Shown here: positions 1 through 11,229 of the stretch, in pieces | Numbering within the stretch: the stretch's first letter is position 1 | Layout: the number at the start of each line of letters is the position of its first letter | Source: Saturnia japonica | Lineage: Eukaryota > Arthropoda > Insecta > Lepidoptera > Saturniidae | Reading direction: 5' to 3' | Length of the DNA stretch: 64,000 nt | Assembly (NCBI GenBank): GCA_033032175.1 | Contig: CM065304.1 | Span: 29,022,653 to 29,086,652, forward strand | The notes under the pieces: model-generated | Databases searched by the model: none | Told to the model about the DNA's origin: nothing | The model's input: only the letters and a program-made list of their open reading frames with translations | Program-made: the position numbers and the translations under genes

Positions 1-1080
1 GTAGTCCCATCAGGGCCTATAAATGTACGAGCACCTTGTGGCCAATTGACCATGGTATTCGATCCATATGGTCCTGGTTGAACTTGAGAGTTCCCGCCGA
101 CTTGTCCACTACCACCTGGTTTACCAGAGTCAAATGTTCCGATGCCATTAGGTCCGCCAATATGACTAGAAACAAATGATCCACTTTCTCCAGGCAATCT
201 TTGCTGGCTGGGTGCCAAACTATCTTGGTTTATTTGTCCTGGTAAGCTGGGTTGATTTGAGCCGTAACTTGTTACTCCGGGTCCTGAAGGTACAGCGCCA
301 TGGTTTGTTCCATATACACCAGGAACACTACTAAAAATAGGTCCTAAATTTCCAGTAACTGGAACGCCATGTTGATTGAAACCAAATGGAGTTCCAGTAT
401 GTGTACCGCCCTGATTGTTTCCATAATTACCCAAACCAGGTGTACTTTCTAAGTTTGGCTGATTAGGTTCAAAAGTACCTAAATTGTGGGAAGCGCCGTC
501 TGGTAGACCAGTTTGGTCAAAATTGCTCGTTTTAGGTAAACCAATTAAGTTAGGACTATATGTCCCCTGACTATTCACTGGTAGACCTGGATTAAATCCC
601 ATTCCACTATTACTTGGTACATTTCCCTGTTGAGGATACAGGGACCCTGTTCCACTATGCACAGTTCCTTGATTAGGGCTAAAACCGGCTTTCTGTAGAG
701 GAACATTACCTTGAACCGGGGCAAAGGAACCTTTGTTGGATATGTCTGGACTTCCGTTATTAATACCGTAGCTAGTTCCACCAGGTGGTGTCCCTTGATA
801 AGTTCCGAAACCATTACCGTTAGTTGGGTTATATACTGCTTTTTCTGTTTCTCTCGACAAATTACCCAAATTGGGATTATATCCACCATTGTTAGGTTTA
901 TACACAACTCCTGGTAGTCCTTGTTGAATATTTCGATAAATTCCATTAGCATTTCCATCTGATCTATCTAATTGATGGGGTTTAAATTCTGTGTTAGTGC
1001 CCGGTCCACCTGTCCCATAAATTCTACTTCCACCTGGGCTGTGTTGACCATTTCCAGCTGGTATCCCAGCACCTTGGGAT
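1..1080 (-). CDS. Exon 5 (repeat exon) of Gly-rich secreted protein gene, continues past base 1
   Basis: The acceptor CTCAG lies at 1085-1081. The exon then stays open for 360 codons to the window edge and is rich in G, N, P, Q, S, T and Y. It has no ATG near its start, so it is visible only when read as an exon. Composition and absence of stops make chance unlikely. Confidence 0.7.
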
Positions 1081-4000
1081 CTGAGAACAGAAATATATGT
1101 ATGATGTGAAACATCTATAGGCGAGGGTAAACCAGATTGTTGGTGTGGCGATAAAGGCCGTGGTGATGCCCCGCTACGCTATATGATGGAACATATGAAC
1201 AGAAGCATATTTTCAGCATACTGTTCCTACAACCTCGTATCCTAGCGTTCGTAAGCGTGATTACTATTTTCCAGAATCCTAGGTTCGAATTCTCACTTTG
1301 AAACAAACAGTTTTTTTTAATGTTCTATGAATTATGTATGATATTATGAATATACAATTAATTATGAAAATGATTGTATGAGTTGTCGCGATTTCAAATA
1401 AATTTTAAATTTTTTTATTTTGTATTTAATAAAAATGAATATTTATGTAATAAACAGTCATTATTTTATGAAACAAATTTGTAATGCTTTATCTTTTCAT
1501 TTTGCCATATCTGACTCCTGTCGTAATCTGTTCTTTTATGCATATCATTTATACAAAATAGTTTCGATGTTTCACTTCTGCCAGGCGCGGCGCGGCGCGG
1601 GCGTCCCGTGACAAATTTTTAAAATTCATTATAATAAATATTAGGTGTTCTTTCTAAATTAAAATATCAAACACACATCAATACATACATTCCACCAGGG
1701 CCTTCTCGATGAATGGTATCAGTAGGCTGACGTTTTAAGTTTTCTGCTTCGATCTCGGATCGTCCAATACAATCGTCGCAACTTGGATCGTACATCGTTT
1801 GACTTTGCGCTTGACCCATACCACTGCTTCCACCTAATTGCATTTATAATGTATTACATAAGCAATTATACGTGTATAACTGTGTATAAAAATTAGGGGA
1901 GCCACAAAAAAAAAAAAATTAAATAGGTACTGATTAGTAATTTTACATTCAATATTAAGTTTAGGCGAATTATTTGCAACTTACATTTCATTAAAATTTC
2001 AATTGAATGAAACAACAATACCTATGCAAAACAATATAACTACACGAAATAAAAATATCGGTTCTAATTACTATGCCAAGGAATAATTTATTTAAGGAAA
2101 TAAACTGTTATTAAGAAACCTTCCTGATAAATATTCGACAATATTAAAAAGATGTTTTAAATTATGAATTATAGGTCTTATTATTATAATAAATAATTAT
2201 GAAATAATAGGTCCTTACATAAGAAATTGGCCTTTTGTTGAACTGGCTACTTGGATCTCAAATATCTGGCATTTGGTTAGAAAAAACAAATTCAAATTTA
2301 ACTTAAACTTCGACTTGTGTAGTTACTTGTGTTTCGAATTTAGTGATTCATTTGTTTTCTTTGACATTGTTCTTTTCATAAAATGGAAAACTTAAAATAT
2401 TGCGTTATTTACTGATATGAGTTCCACCGTGGCATCACAGCTGCAGAAACAGCTTGAAGGATTAATGATGTGTATGGGGAAGCTACTGTAAAAGAAAGCA
2501 CGGTACGTTTTTGGTGGACGGCCGGAAACCCTGTTTGATAATGAAGAATTAAGAGTAATCGTGGAAGCGGATCTTCGCAAACCACGTAAGAGTTAGCGGC
2601 AGGTTTCGGTGTGAGTGATAAAACAATTTTAATTCACTTGAAACAAATTCGAAAAGTGAAAAAGCTCGAGAAATGGGTACCGCATGAATTGAATATAGCA
2701 CACGAACAAAGACGAATTGAGTGCTGCGTTACATTACTCAACCGTACAAATCCTGACCCAAGCGAAAGTTAACTCAGAAAAAGGTACTGGTGTGTTTGGT
2801 GGACCAGCGCTGGTGTTATGTTATGTTATGTGGACTCCATTTGTCCGCACTTAGACTCTTTCTAGGTTCATTGTGCGTACATTCCAGTGCTGGTGTCATC
2901 ATACACTACAACTTCCTAAGATCTGGTCACACGTTAACGGCAGATCTGTATAGTCAACAATTGCAAACCACAGAGGAAAAGCTAGCCGTTAAAAAAAGAG
3001 ACTGGTCAATCTTCCTAGCCCACTGCTGTTTCAGGACAACGCTAGACGCTATACTTCACGATAGACGGACGCAAAATTAGAGGAACTGCAGTTAGATTGT
3101 CTCCGACACCCATCATACTCCCCGGACCTCGCTCCAATAGATTACTATATTTTTTGGAAAATGGACAATTTCTTGCAATTCCGATGAGGCTGTCCAAACC
3201 GCCTGCAAATTTTTATTGATTCTCGCTTTGTTTTCAGTAATATAATCAATGAACTACCTATAAAATGGCGAAAGTGCATAGATAATAATGGTTAATAAAT
3301 GGATAAATTAAAATAATAAATTCATAATACTTCGATTGATTACATGTATAATTTCTTCTTTTTTTTTGTTTTACTATTTTTCGATACATAACGCTAATTT
3401 CATATGTACCTAAGAACCTATTTATCTATTTATGTTACGATAAAGTTTTCATATTCTGGCTTAAGAAGACACTCACTGACGCTGGCTCTAGATGAATCTG
3501 CGGCTGAATGTGCTTCAGCTTTTCCATCATCTTTGCCACTGCCACGATCTATGGCTAGGTACTGTGATTGAGTTTGGCCTCTATAACGTCCGCGAAGAGA
3601 GTAACCCGCTTGACGTGGTACTCTTCTTTTAATCTGTTGAACTTTGGCCTCTGTTGTCAAATCGTTAAAACCATTTCCAACTATTTTGACAGCTTTACAG
3701 AAAAAATGACCTATTGATTGGTCATTAAGCCTTGATATCTGTAATAATAATTTACTATTAAAAATATATATTTTATTTATGATAACACAACTGTGAAGCG
3801 GGTCAAGGAAACACAAGCATCCTTGACAAACAGGAGATATATTCTAATCTAAAAGTGTGATACTAACAAAATTAAGTTACTTAAGTCTATTTCAAGTTAT
3901 TTATTGACTAATATGTTTTACATTTCATACTACTGTGACGCTGCTATGTGCAAATAGTATTAAATTTATTATTATTATTATATATAATTAAACATCACCG

Positions 4001-5298
4001 AATAATTCCGTTAATTAATTAATTAGTTATTATTGTTGGAATTATCTCTATACGTGCACAAATGTGAATAAACACTTAGTGATGTATTGAAAGTAGATAA
4101 TGAAAAATTCGAACTTTTTAAAATGAAAAGAATTAACCAAATCAACTTTTATTTATTTTCTATTTATAATATCGTATAAAATAATAATCGCAAAAAATCG
4201 TATAATGAAATTGATGAATTTTATGAACTTATAATCTGAACAGAAAATTTTTCTAATGAATTCGCCCATGTTTCCATTTCTTCGAATATACAATATTATA
4301 TTGATAAGTATATTATTTTGTTAACTAATTAATAAGTATACATATTTACATGATAAGTATTTATATTAACGTCCATCTAAATCTTCTGTAATTGGGTCAT
4401 CGACGGGCATAAGTCAAGTTTCACGATTACTCGAAGAATATTATTATCATATCATATTTTGATATTGTTAATTGTCTCATATTATTAGATTTATTTTTTG
4501 GAAGTGAAATTCATTGGGATAGTTCGTTGAATTAATAACAACAAAGGATTTCGCCGTGTGCATTGACTTTTTGCTAAAGTTTTACCAACAATTCGCATAG
4601 CTAATAATACGATATCATTTGTACACGCATTAAAAATAGCATTAAAAAATTACATACGTAGGATACCAAAATAATATTACCGTTATGTATCTACGGTGTG
4701 ATAGAATCACTTTTATGCTGCTTAGTCCGCAGCGTTGTGTTATATCTTGTTCAGCAATATCTATTCTAACTAATGCTAAAGCTTCTTGAACCTCTGACAT
4801 CCATACCAAACATAATTCCGATTTTGGTTCTCTGCACACAAGGTATTGCTGGAATGAAATCAACTTACAAATTCAAACACCAAAAACCATTGCAACAAAT
4901 TAGAAATTAGTTCAATACATTTAATTCGTGACGTAAGATAACTTCTTTTAAAATCTAAATAAAATTATATAACCCCTTGGGCTAAATATGATATGTGAGT
5001 TTTATAAATATAATTTATTGTACGTTTGAAAGTACAAGTGAAATTTTACGTGTTAAAGTATATTAAAGTCCAAGTTATGAATGATGCATTATGTATATAT
5101 TATTATATTAATAAAATAAGTTCTTACATTCAGCGGCGCAGTTGTTGCGGAAGATATTGTAAGAATAAGAGCAGCTAATAACGCGTAGGCAGCCGCAAAC
5201 CGCTGCTGGTCGGAAAGCGCGCCCGGACGCATGCCGATGCGGTGGTGCGCGTCGACACTCTGCCGTTGCGAAGACTTCGGCAGCGCACTGTCCGCCAT
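1..5298 (-). CDS. Secreted/anchored Gly-Asn-Pro-rich repeat protein, 5 exons, 3' end off window
   Basis: Exons 5298-5128, 4848-4681, 3738-3477, 1833-1689 and 1080-1 all have GT/AG borders, and their phases close (0,0,1,2), giving 608 codons without a stop before the window edge. The ATG at 5298 gives a 33-residue polar lead before a hydrophobic stretch (about residues 34-49). Met23 would give an ordinary signal peptide, so the start is uncertain. Residues 58-200 are a mixed-charge, Cys-containing region with a basic patch (QIKRRVPR). From about residue 205 the chain is low-complexity, rich in Gly, Asn, Pro, Gln, Ser and Tyr, with recurring PG and NQG motifs, as in extracellular structural (cuticle, silk or mucin-like) proteins. 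I do not recognise the family. The gene model is inferred from splice sites and open frame, not from homology. Confidence 0.72.
1081..1688 (-). other. Intron 4 of the Gly-rich protein gene
   Basis: AT-rich. It holds a short CGCGG-type GC-rich tandem stretch at about 1582-1602. No gene or recognised transposon seen. Confidence 0.4.
1689..1833 (-). CDS. Exon 4 of Gly-rich secreted protein gene
   Basis: 145 nt, phase 1 in and 2 out. The acceptor is AATTAG and the donor GTATGT (1688-1683). It contains a CDDC motif and ends in a Gly-Pro-Gly-Gly run that leads into the repeat exon. Confidence 0.6.
2383..3300 (+). pseudogene. Decayed mariner transposase in intron 3
   Basis: Translating across frames gives mariner landmarks in order: an N-terminal helix-turn-helix part with YGEATVKESTVRFWW, then ELAAGFGVSDKTILIHL, then VKKLEKWVPHEL. 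The catalytic end has QDNAR and SPDLAPIDYY, which carries the third Asp of a mariner D,D34D triad. Many stops and frameshifts make it dead. It lies antisense to the host gene inside its 1.6-kb intron. No clear terminal inverted repeats were identified, so the limits cover only the recognisable coding part. Confidence 0.75.
3477..3738 (-). CDS. Exon 3 of Gly-rich secreted protein gene
   Basis: 262 nt, phase 0 in and 1 out. The acceptor is ATTACAG and the donor is the strong GTGAGT (3476-3471). It encodes a basic stretch followed by an acidic, Ser-rich stretch. The open frame reads on past the donor to a stop at 3430, so an intron-retained short isoform is formally possible. Confidence 0.65.
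3739..4680 (-). other. Intron 2 of the Gly-rich protein gene, nothing recognised
   Basis: Very AT-rich with simple TTA/TAA runs near 3965-4030. No ORF or repeat family recognised. Confidence 0.4.
4681..4848 (-). CDS. Exon 2 of Gly-rich secreted protein gene
   Basis: 56 codons, phase 0 at both ends. The acceptor is TTCCAG just before 4848 and the donor GTAATA follows 4681. It encodes a compact region starting QYLVCREPKSELC with at least three Cys. Confidence 0.65.
5128..5298 (-). CDS. Exon 1 of Gly-rich secreted protein gene
   Basis: 57 codons from ATG at 5298, ending in phase 0 at donor GTAAGAA (5127-5121). It carries the hydrophobic signal or anchor segment, and is clearly more GC-rich than the flanking introns. 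Confidence 0.65.
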
Positions 5299-5639
5299 TT
5301 GACCCTGCTAACCTAAGATGAACCCTGAACAGATATAGTTCAGCCACCCAATTTCGGTGATATTCAACGAATTTGCCACACTATATCTATATTCGTATAA
5401 CAGGAAGTATGATTGCTGAAATAATAATATAGGTACCTACATATTTATATTACAAATGCGGGTAATTCGAGTATTCTACAACATACAACCTCTGGAATCA
5501 TTAACGGACAAAATTCAAGAATTTAATATCTTATCTTTGCCCTCCAAATGCATCCATGGTAATTTAATGCATGTTTAAATAAACTTGAATACGCTCGCTT
5601 TTTTAACGACCAACATAGATGTAATACCTACTAGAGCTT
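5299..5639. other. 5' flank of the Gly-rich protein gene
   Basis: 341 bp between the inferred ATG and the R1-like LINE. No convincing core promoter seen. The LINE insertion limits the private upstream sequence to this short block. Confidence 0.3.
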
Positions 5640-5797
5640 GGTGGGAGGGTATAGAGAAAACCCGCCTGGCTAGCTAGCACCCTCAAGTTACAAGTCTGTC
5701 GAGTAACACTTTGGTCCTCTCGGCAATAGTACTTGAGGACTTTCCCCAAGGTTATTCCACCTCACCCTTAGTTAGTATCATTTAACCTTAAGTAATA

Positions 5798-6594
5798 ATG
5801 TCCACTGTAACCAAAAAGTTACAATCTATTAAACAGACGCCGGAGCAGAAAGGTCTTCCAAAATAGCCACCTACAACTTCGCTGAGGGGAGGACGCTCAA
5901 AAAGACGGTTACTGCTAAATCCACAATGTCAGATAAGCTGACGCGCTCACCACCAAAGGACCAAAAACCGTCCCGGAAGACGGTTTCAGAGTCAGGCACC
6001 AAGGAAGAGACTGTAACCTGTATGCCACCGGCAAGACGGAGAGTGTCCCCTCCCAAGGATTTTCTAGTCCCCGATGCATCGACAGCGGCGTCGGGGGTTT
6101 CCACACCGACTAAGGAGGTAACTCCCGTCCGAGATATCATTCGGTGGCAGCTATGCGGTAACTCGCCACCGCGCCCAATAGTCACTGATTAGGAGAGTTC
6201 GTTTGTTTTCTTCGCAAATCACATGCCTGGACGGAAAGCGAGGGCGAGCCTCCTCTACAGCTTCCCCGGTCGGCACACTGGAGTTGTCATGGATCAGGCG
6301 ACTGCAGTCGCAAATGAACTGCTGCAGAAAGGGAAGATGGTGCTAGAAACTGCAGGGATAATGAAGAGGGAGTGCAAGGTGACGGCACATGAGAACCTTC
6401 AGGGTCTCTACGAAATGTCCTTATCGCTCTCGGACTCTCGCTCCCGTCATAAGTTCAACCTGGAGAAGGAGCGCTCTCGAAACGCCAGGGAATTGCTAAT
6501 GGTCGAGAGAGAGCACGCCAGGGAGATGGCTGCATTGAGACATAGTCCTGGAGAGGCCATCGAATTAACAACAGAGGACAAAAAATGCGGGTAA
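5798..6594 (+). pseudogene. R1-like LINE ORF1, N-terminal and middle part
   Basis: The likely start is ATG at 5798 (MSTVTKKLQS). The frame shifts near 5860 into a Pro/Ser/Thr/Lys-rich stretch (5926-6192), a stop at 6190, then a charged region likely to form coiled coil with many Glu/Arg (6223-6594). This is the usual non-enzymatic RNA-binding Gag-like protein of this LINE group. Broken by at least two frameshifts or stops. Confidence 0.55.
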
Positions 6595-6989
6595 GGTACC
6601 GAAAACGAGCCAGGAACCCGCTCCAATGCCATCCAGTGCTAGAGATCTCGCCCAAGCTGCACAAAACTTTAGTGGACGCTGGCAAGGTCTATGTCGACCT
6701 ACAACCTGTGATGTCTGATAACTCCCCCTTCGTACAGTGCACGAAGTGCCTTGGCTTTGGCCATACACAGGCCATATGCCATGAGGAGCTGCCAAGTTGT
6801 AGCTACTGTTGCGAGTTGCACACGTGGGAGAGGTGCCAGGTAAGGAAGGACGGGGATCCTCCTAGGTGTAAGATCTGTGCGGCGGATAAGGCATCCCCTG
6901 CGGATCTGACGCACAACTCATTTAGCGAAGTGTGCCGGGAACGCCAAAAATGGGATGCCATAGTTAGGTCGCAGATAAACTACTGCTAA
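6585..6989 (+). pseudogene. R1-like LINE ORF1 C-terminal zinc knuckles
   Basis: Encodes a Cys/His series of the form CxxCxGFGHxxxxC, then CxxCxxxHxxxxC, then CxxC, the triple-knuckle nucleic-acid-binding end of R1/I-group ORF1 proteins. It is one frame away from the preceding ORF1 piece. It stops at 6989, shortly before the ORF2 reading frame. Confidence 0.65.
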
Positions 6990-7026
6990 GGGCTCTACTA
7001 GCATCAGTTGCTCTGCTACCAAACAG

Positions 7027-7547
7027 ATGTGTGACATCAGTTTGCATTTCATCCAGAAGAACCTTCAAAGCTCCAAGACTGCGACGGCCGAGCTTCAGGT
7101 AGCAAAGGATTTAGGAGGAGTGGTGGCCTTTGTTCAAGAACCCTATGTGGGATAAACAGGCACCATGAAACAGTATCCCGGCACGCGTGTGATCCAGTGT
7201 ACCCTAAACCGGCAAAAGCCAGTAAAGGCGGCCAATGTTGTTTTCGGTGACCGACTGAATGTCATACATGACCCTCAGTTGGTAACTGAGACCGAGGCAG
7301 CAGCCTTGCTGGACGGGGAGGGGCTGAAACTTGGAGTGGTGTCAGTCAGAAAGGGAATTATGACATGGAGCTCTACTTACGTAGGATTAAGTCAGTCTAC
7401 GACAAATTGGACATTGGACTCCTCATCGTAGCGGGGGATGTAAATGCCTGGAGCCACTGGTGGGGCAGTAGCTCGGAGGACGCCAGAGGCGCTGCGTATC
7501 ACTCCTTCTTGGAAGAAATGGCGCTGGAGATTCTGAACACAGGTGTT
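7027..7547 (+). pseudogene. R1-like LINE ORF2 endonuclease fragment
   Basis: Begins MCDISLHFIQKNLQSS, an APE-endonuclease opening with the conserved QxNLxxS core, followed by AFVQEPYVG. There is a stop at about 7153 and a frameshift near 7355. The stretch VAGDVNAWSHWWGS (7425-7470) holds the catalytic GDxNA motif. The reverse transcriptase is absent. Confidence 0.7.
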
Positions 7548-7628
7548 GTATATTGTATGTTGAGGGTAAGAATAAAAAAACAGATCTTGCACGACCACGT
7601 ATTTCATTCACAACATGGCGCAGTCGGT
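7544..7628 (+). repeat. Possible LTR end plus tRNA primer-binding site
   Basis: The block begins TGTTG, ends CAACA at 7615, and is followed directly by TGGCGCAGTCGG, which resembles a TGG-starting primer-binding site of insect LTR elements. Only about 72 bp of LTR-like sequence is present, so this is a deletion scrap at best. Confidence 0.3.
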
Positions 7629-7724
7629 CCGAACAAAATATTAGTCTAAATAGTCGAAACAATGTTTATTGCCTTGAAATAATAGTGATTAAGTGACACG
7701 CTCCCCAATCATCCAATCATGCTA

Positions 7725-8245
7725 CCCCGCTCCCGGCTATTTTAAAGACAAAAATGCTTATTGTGGACATTTCTTAGAAGATAAATGTACACTTTCCCGG
7801 ACATTTTTGTAGGTCTTTTTAATGCTTATAATTATGTAATACATTAATTTGCTATATCTATAGCTATATTGATAAACCATATGGTTTACTTAGCATAAGC
7901 CATGTAAGCGCCCGAACTGATTCACCATGGCCAGTTTTTTTTTATTTGTGCGGAACACTAATTATTTTTCTAAAATAAAAGTAGCCCAAGTTACTCCCTA
8001 TATCATCAGCTATCTATCACTGAAAGTCCCGTCAAAATCGGTCCAACCGTTTCGGAGATTACCTGGAATAAACAAACAGACAAAAATTTAAAAAATGGGC
8101 TTTTTGTTATAGTTATATGCTATATATATAAGTGTAGGTGTATATGTATTTGTTATAGGTTTATGTTGTTTCATATGCATTTAGTAAAAAACTGTTATTT
8201 TGACATTACAAACAGACACTTCAATTTTAATAATTGTATAGATTA
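7725..8245 (+). repeat. Dispersed repeat family A, copy 1
   Basis: About 500 bp that recurs at 19270, 25660 (reverse) and 27165 (reverse). Shared landmarks are a CCCGCTCCCGGC start, ATGGTTTACT, GAAAGTCCCGTCAAAATCGG and TTTTGACATTACAAACAGA. Non-coding. Class unknown. Confidence 0.75.
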
Positions 8246-8249
8246 ATCC

Positions 8250-10354
8250 AACTACGATCATATTTGTGATTTATTTTATTAATATTATGAACATTAGGTA
8301 CCATATGTATGTATGGGTAATTTTAATTGAAGCAAAAAACATTCAATATTATTTGTAAGCATATGAATTGACGAAATTACAAGGTGGTCACAGCTGGCGC
8401 ACCTACGGGCATAAAATCTTTTACTACGGGGTTTTTTTATGTTAGTATGTGGTTTACTGTTTCAATAATATTAAGAAATCTGATCTGGGTTCGTAATTTA
8501 TCATTTAAAAATGTCAATAGCAATTCTTAGTCAAATTGAGCTTCTTTCTCTCTTTTCCACGTAAACGAATATGTCATCACTTCGGGGGTCTGGGACGCTT
8601 GCCCCTTGTACCTTGTGAAGACGGATTTGGAAACAGGATACCTCAAGGATGGTCTTATTTTAATTGAATTGGCATTAGACATTGAATTCGAAGAGACACA
8701 CACAAGGGAACACCTCAAAAACATTGAAGTTGGTATTCCTTTTTGTTGAAAATTGTTTTGTTATAATTTCTAAAAGTTTTATTTGCAATTCTTATAGTAT
8801 ATCAATTATAGGTTGTCGTTTACTTCCCGTCTACAAAATTTCATAAAAGTTAGTTGAAAATTAATAATAATTGAAACATGATTACTTTAAAAAATATTTT
8901 CGATGTGATTACACTGTTAGCCAAAGGCTCTGAAGTCTCAGGCTTTTCAGTCTCACCGGGCTTTGGCGACTTCTAAAACCATTATTAACAATTTTTATAA
9001 CCCATCGATTGGATTTTTATAATTATACTTCCCGTTTACAAAATTTCAAAAACTTGAACAAGCACTTTTTAATTTAAATCCGGATATACAAATAGAGAGA
9101 CACGCAGACAAATGGCATATTCGTGAACAGTGTCCTATCAAGAAATTTGGAATAAAAATTACGTGAACAGACATAAAGTACTTATAGATTGATTAATATA
9201 AATAATCAAAGCCCGGATAAATTCTACATTTTATAAATCAACTCAGATTTAATTTTCTGTTTAAATCCTTATTGTTTCTATTAAAATAAGTAAGTCCGAA
9301 TAATTAATTGGCTACCATTCAACTGATATCACTTTCCGTTATCACTAAATATAAACAAACGACCCGTTTTCGTATAACATACTTCCTGATAGATTTCTGC
9401 TACAAAAAGGAAATATACTAAAATATCTGTAAACAGTATTTAAAATAAATAAATCGAGTCCAAATTGGTATGTTTGCTCAAGCTTCGAAAAAACAATATT
9501 TAAGTATGTAAGAACCCATAAAAAATATCAAAATATTCGAGGGATATCATGTATAGTATATAAATGAAAATATTTGCTGCATGTTGGAAAGATCATCATT
9601 TGAGAATGGCTCGATCGATTTGCTTGATTTTTGTTACGTGTTCGTATTTGTCAGGACAAAATTTGTAACTATATGAAAGATTGTTCTTGAAAAATACGGA
9701 AATTTGGATGCGATTTTTGAAACAAAATCTCAATAAAAAAGAATGACTTTCAGTTTAACAGTGTTTTGTTTTAATTATAGGAAAAATTCGATTGCATGAA
9801 TCCCTTCTTGACGAACTGTCTGACACACAACACATATAGATATTGGAGATAGAGACATGTTATAAAATAAACAACTAATATTGTTTTGTTAAGCGCACTT
9901 CTAATTTTCGTAGCAGAGGTAGTAGTTAATTGCGTAGCCGGGGCAGATCGCTGTTTGCTTATTAAAAATATGCGATTTTCATTTTATAAGTAGTTTGTTC
10001 AAAAAATTTACACAACATAAATTGTAAAATAAAAGTTTCAATTTTATTCCGTAACATTTTTATTTAAAAGTGACAAGCTAGACACAGCTAGTACATCATC
10101 AAAATACAACTAGAGTGGTTCCTTGTCATTTGATATCTAAAACCAAGAAAACTATAAAAAGTTCTGGATAGTTCCTTGTTCAAACCAATAGAGAATATAA
10201 TGTAAATCAAAAAGTTTCTCTGAAATAATATGATAAATAAAATATATTCTATATAGTACTAGCACCAGTCCTAAAGGAACTTATACTTCTTCTTTTACGT
10301 ATTTAATAATAACGTGAACTGATTATAGCTCCAAAGTTCCAGAGCACTCCTTTA
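8250..10354. other. AT-rich intergenic stretch, no gene recognised
   Basis: Only short ORFs. Two related CTTCCCGT(T/C)TACAAAATTTCA(T/A)AA stretches (about 8823 and 9028) suggest an old unclassified repeat. Nothing else supported. Confidence 0.35.
9011..9050. repeat. Short repeated motif
   Basis: ACTTCCCGTTTACAAAATTTC resembles ACTTCCCGTCTACAAAATTTC at 8822. Both are followed by an AT-rich stretch and are probably fragments of one old repeat. Confidence 0.3.
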
Positions 10355-11229
10355 AAGATTTCTCGTAATATCGGTATCCTTGGTGTCGATATATCCAGCG
10401 ATGTACAATTCCGGAGCCATATGGAGAGCAAGGCCAAATTGGCAGCTAAAAATCTCAGTATTTTCAATCGGTCCAAGGAAAAAGAAACAAAAAGAGAGAT
10501 TCCTATTTCGATCGGTGGCGTTAACAGATGTGTCTGTTAGCGCTCTCGTAATTTATTTCATTCCTGCTTGAACTTGTTTACTATTTGTTTGCTCTGATCA
10601 ACGGACCAGGTCCTAGGCCAAGCCGGTTCAGAGCACACAGTTTTAAACTTGTTTTTTAAGCTTTCTCTATATCATATTAGTTTAGTTTTTTAGTTGGACG
10701 GTGTTATTGTCGTCCCTCCCTCGCCCCCAACCACAGCCCCTGCTGTCAATGGAGGCTTTTCCAAATCTTCCAAACGCCCCCCTTGGTTACCGTGGGTAGC
10801 CACAATCCCCAGCCAGTTAACGGTCACCTTTTTATGCTGACCGGACCATCCGACCCCTTAATTAACTGGGACACGTACTTTCACCCTTTAGGCTCTTCTT
10901 TTCTATTAACTTGTTTTTAACTTCATAGTTTGATTTCCCTACCTTCTTATTTATTTTATTTATTTATTATATTGTTTCTAGGCTTGTATGCTAAGTGGTT
11001 GGGAAAGATCTCGGGACAACCAGATACATTTCACGTACGCTAGGGTTGTGGAATAGGTTACCCAGCACGGTTTCCCCCAGGCTTATGATATTGGGTTCTT
11101 CAAAGAGGAATCTAAATACGGTCTCCAAGATCAGCAACATGGCTGTAATGCTTCTGGTGTTACAGTTGTTCATAGGCGACGGTAATCATTTAACATCAAG
11201 GTGGCCGGTCTGCCTGTTTGTTTCCCTTT
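10355..11229 (+). pseudogene. CR1/Zenon-like LINE 3' fragment (RT C-terminus and tail)
   Basis: At about 10365-10500 the frame reads ILGVDISSDVQFRSHMESKA, which resembles the region after the thumb of CR1/Jockey-group reverse transcriptases. From about 11000 it reads RYISRTLGLWNRLPSTV, the usual tail near the ORF2 stop, followed by GDGNHLTSRWPVCLF-type 3' sequence. A GC-rich block at 10690-10870 interrupts the two parts. Heavily decayed. Confidence 0.55.

Larger units (their letters stand above)
5640..7547 (+). mobile_element. R1/TRAS-like non-LTR retrotransposon, 3' truncated
   Basis: It contains a 5' leader, a broken ORF1 with CCHC zinc knuckles, and the start of ORF2 with an APE-type endonuclease. 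It stops abruptly after NTG at about 7543, where an LTR-like fragment begins. Loss of the 3' end instead of the 5' end is not the usual LINE truncation and points to later disruption. The clade call (R1/I group) rests on the three-knuckle ORF1 and the endonuclease sequence. Confidence 0.7.

Noticed and set aside
575..958. 127-codon minus ORF
   Set aside because: It is a frame shadow of the Gly-rich repeat exon, which is open through the whole 1-1080 stretch in another frame.
1598..1611. GGGCGTCCCGTGAC also found at 41960-41973
   Set aside because: Only 14 bp shared; flanks differ, so too short to call a repeat family.
5871..6192. Overlapping plus and minus ORFs of about 90-100 codons
   Set aside because: The minus ORF is a shadow of the R1-like LINE ORF1.
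8527..8724. 65-codon minus ORF in GC-richer DNA
   Set aside because: No recognised motif, no splice partners found; may be a decayed exon but not supportable.
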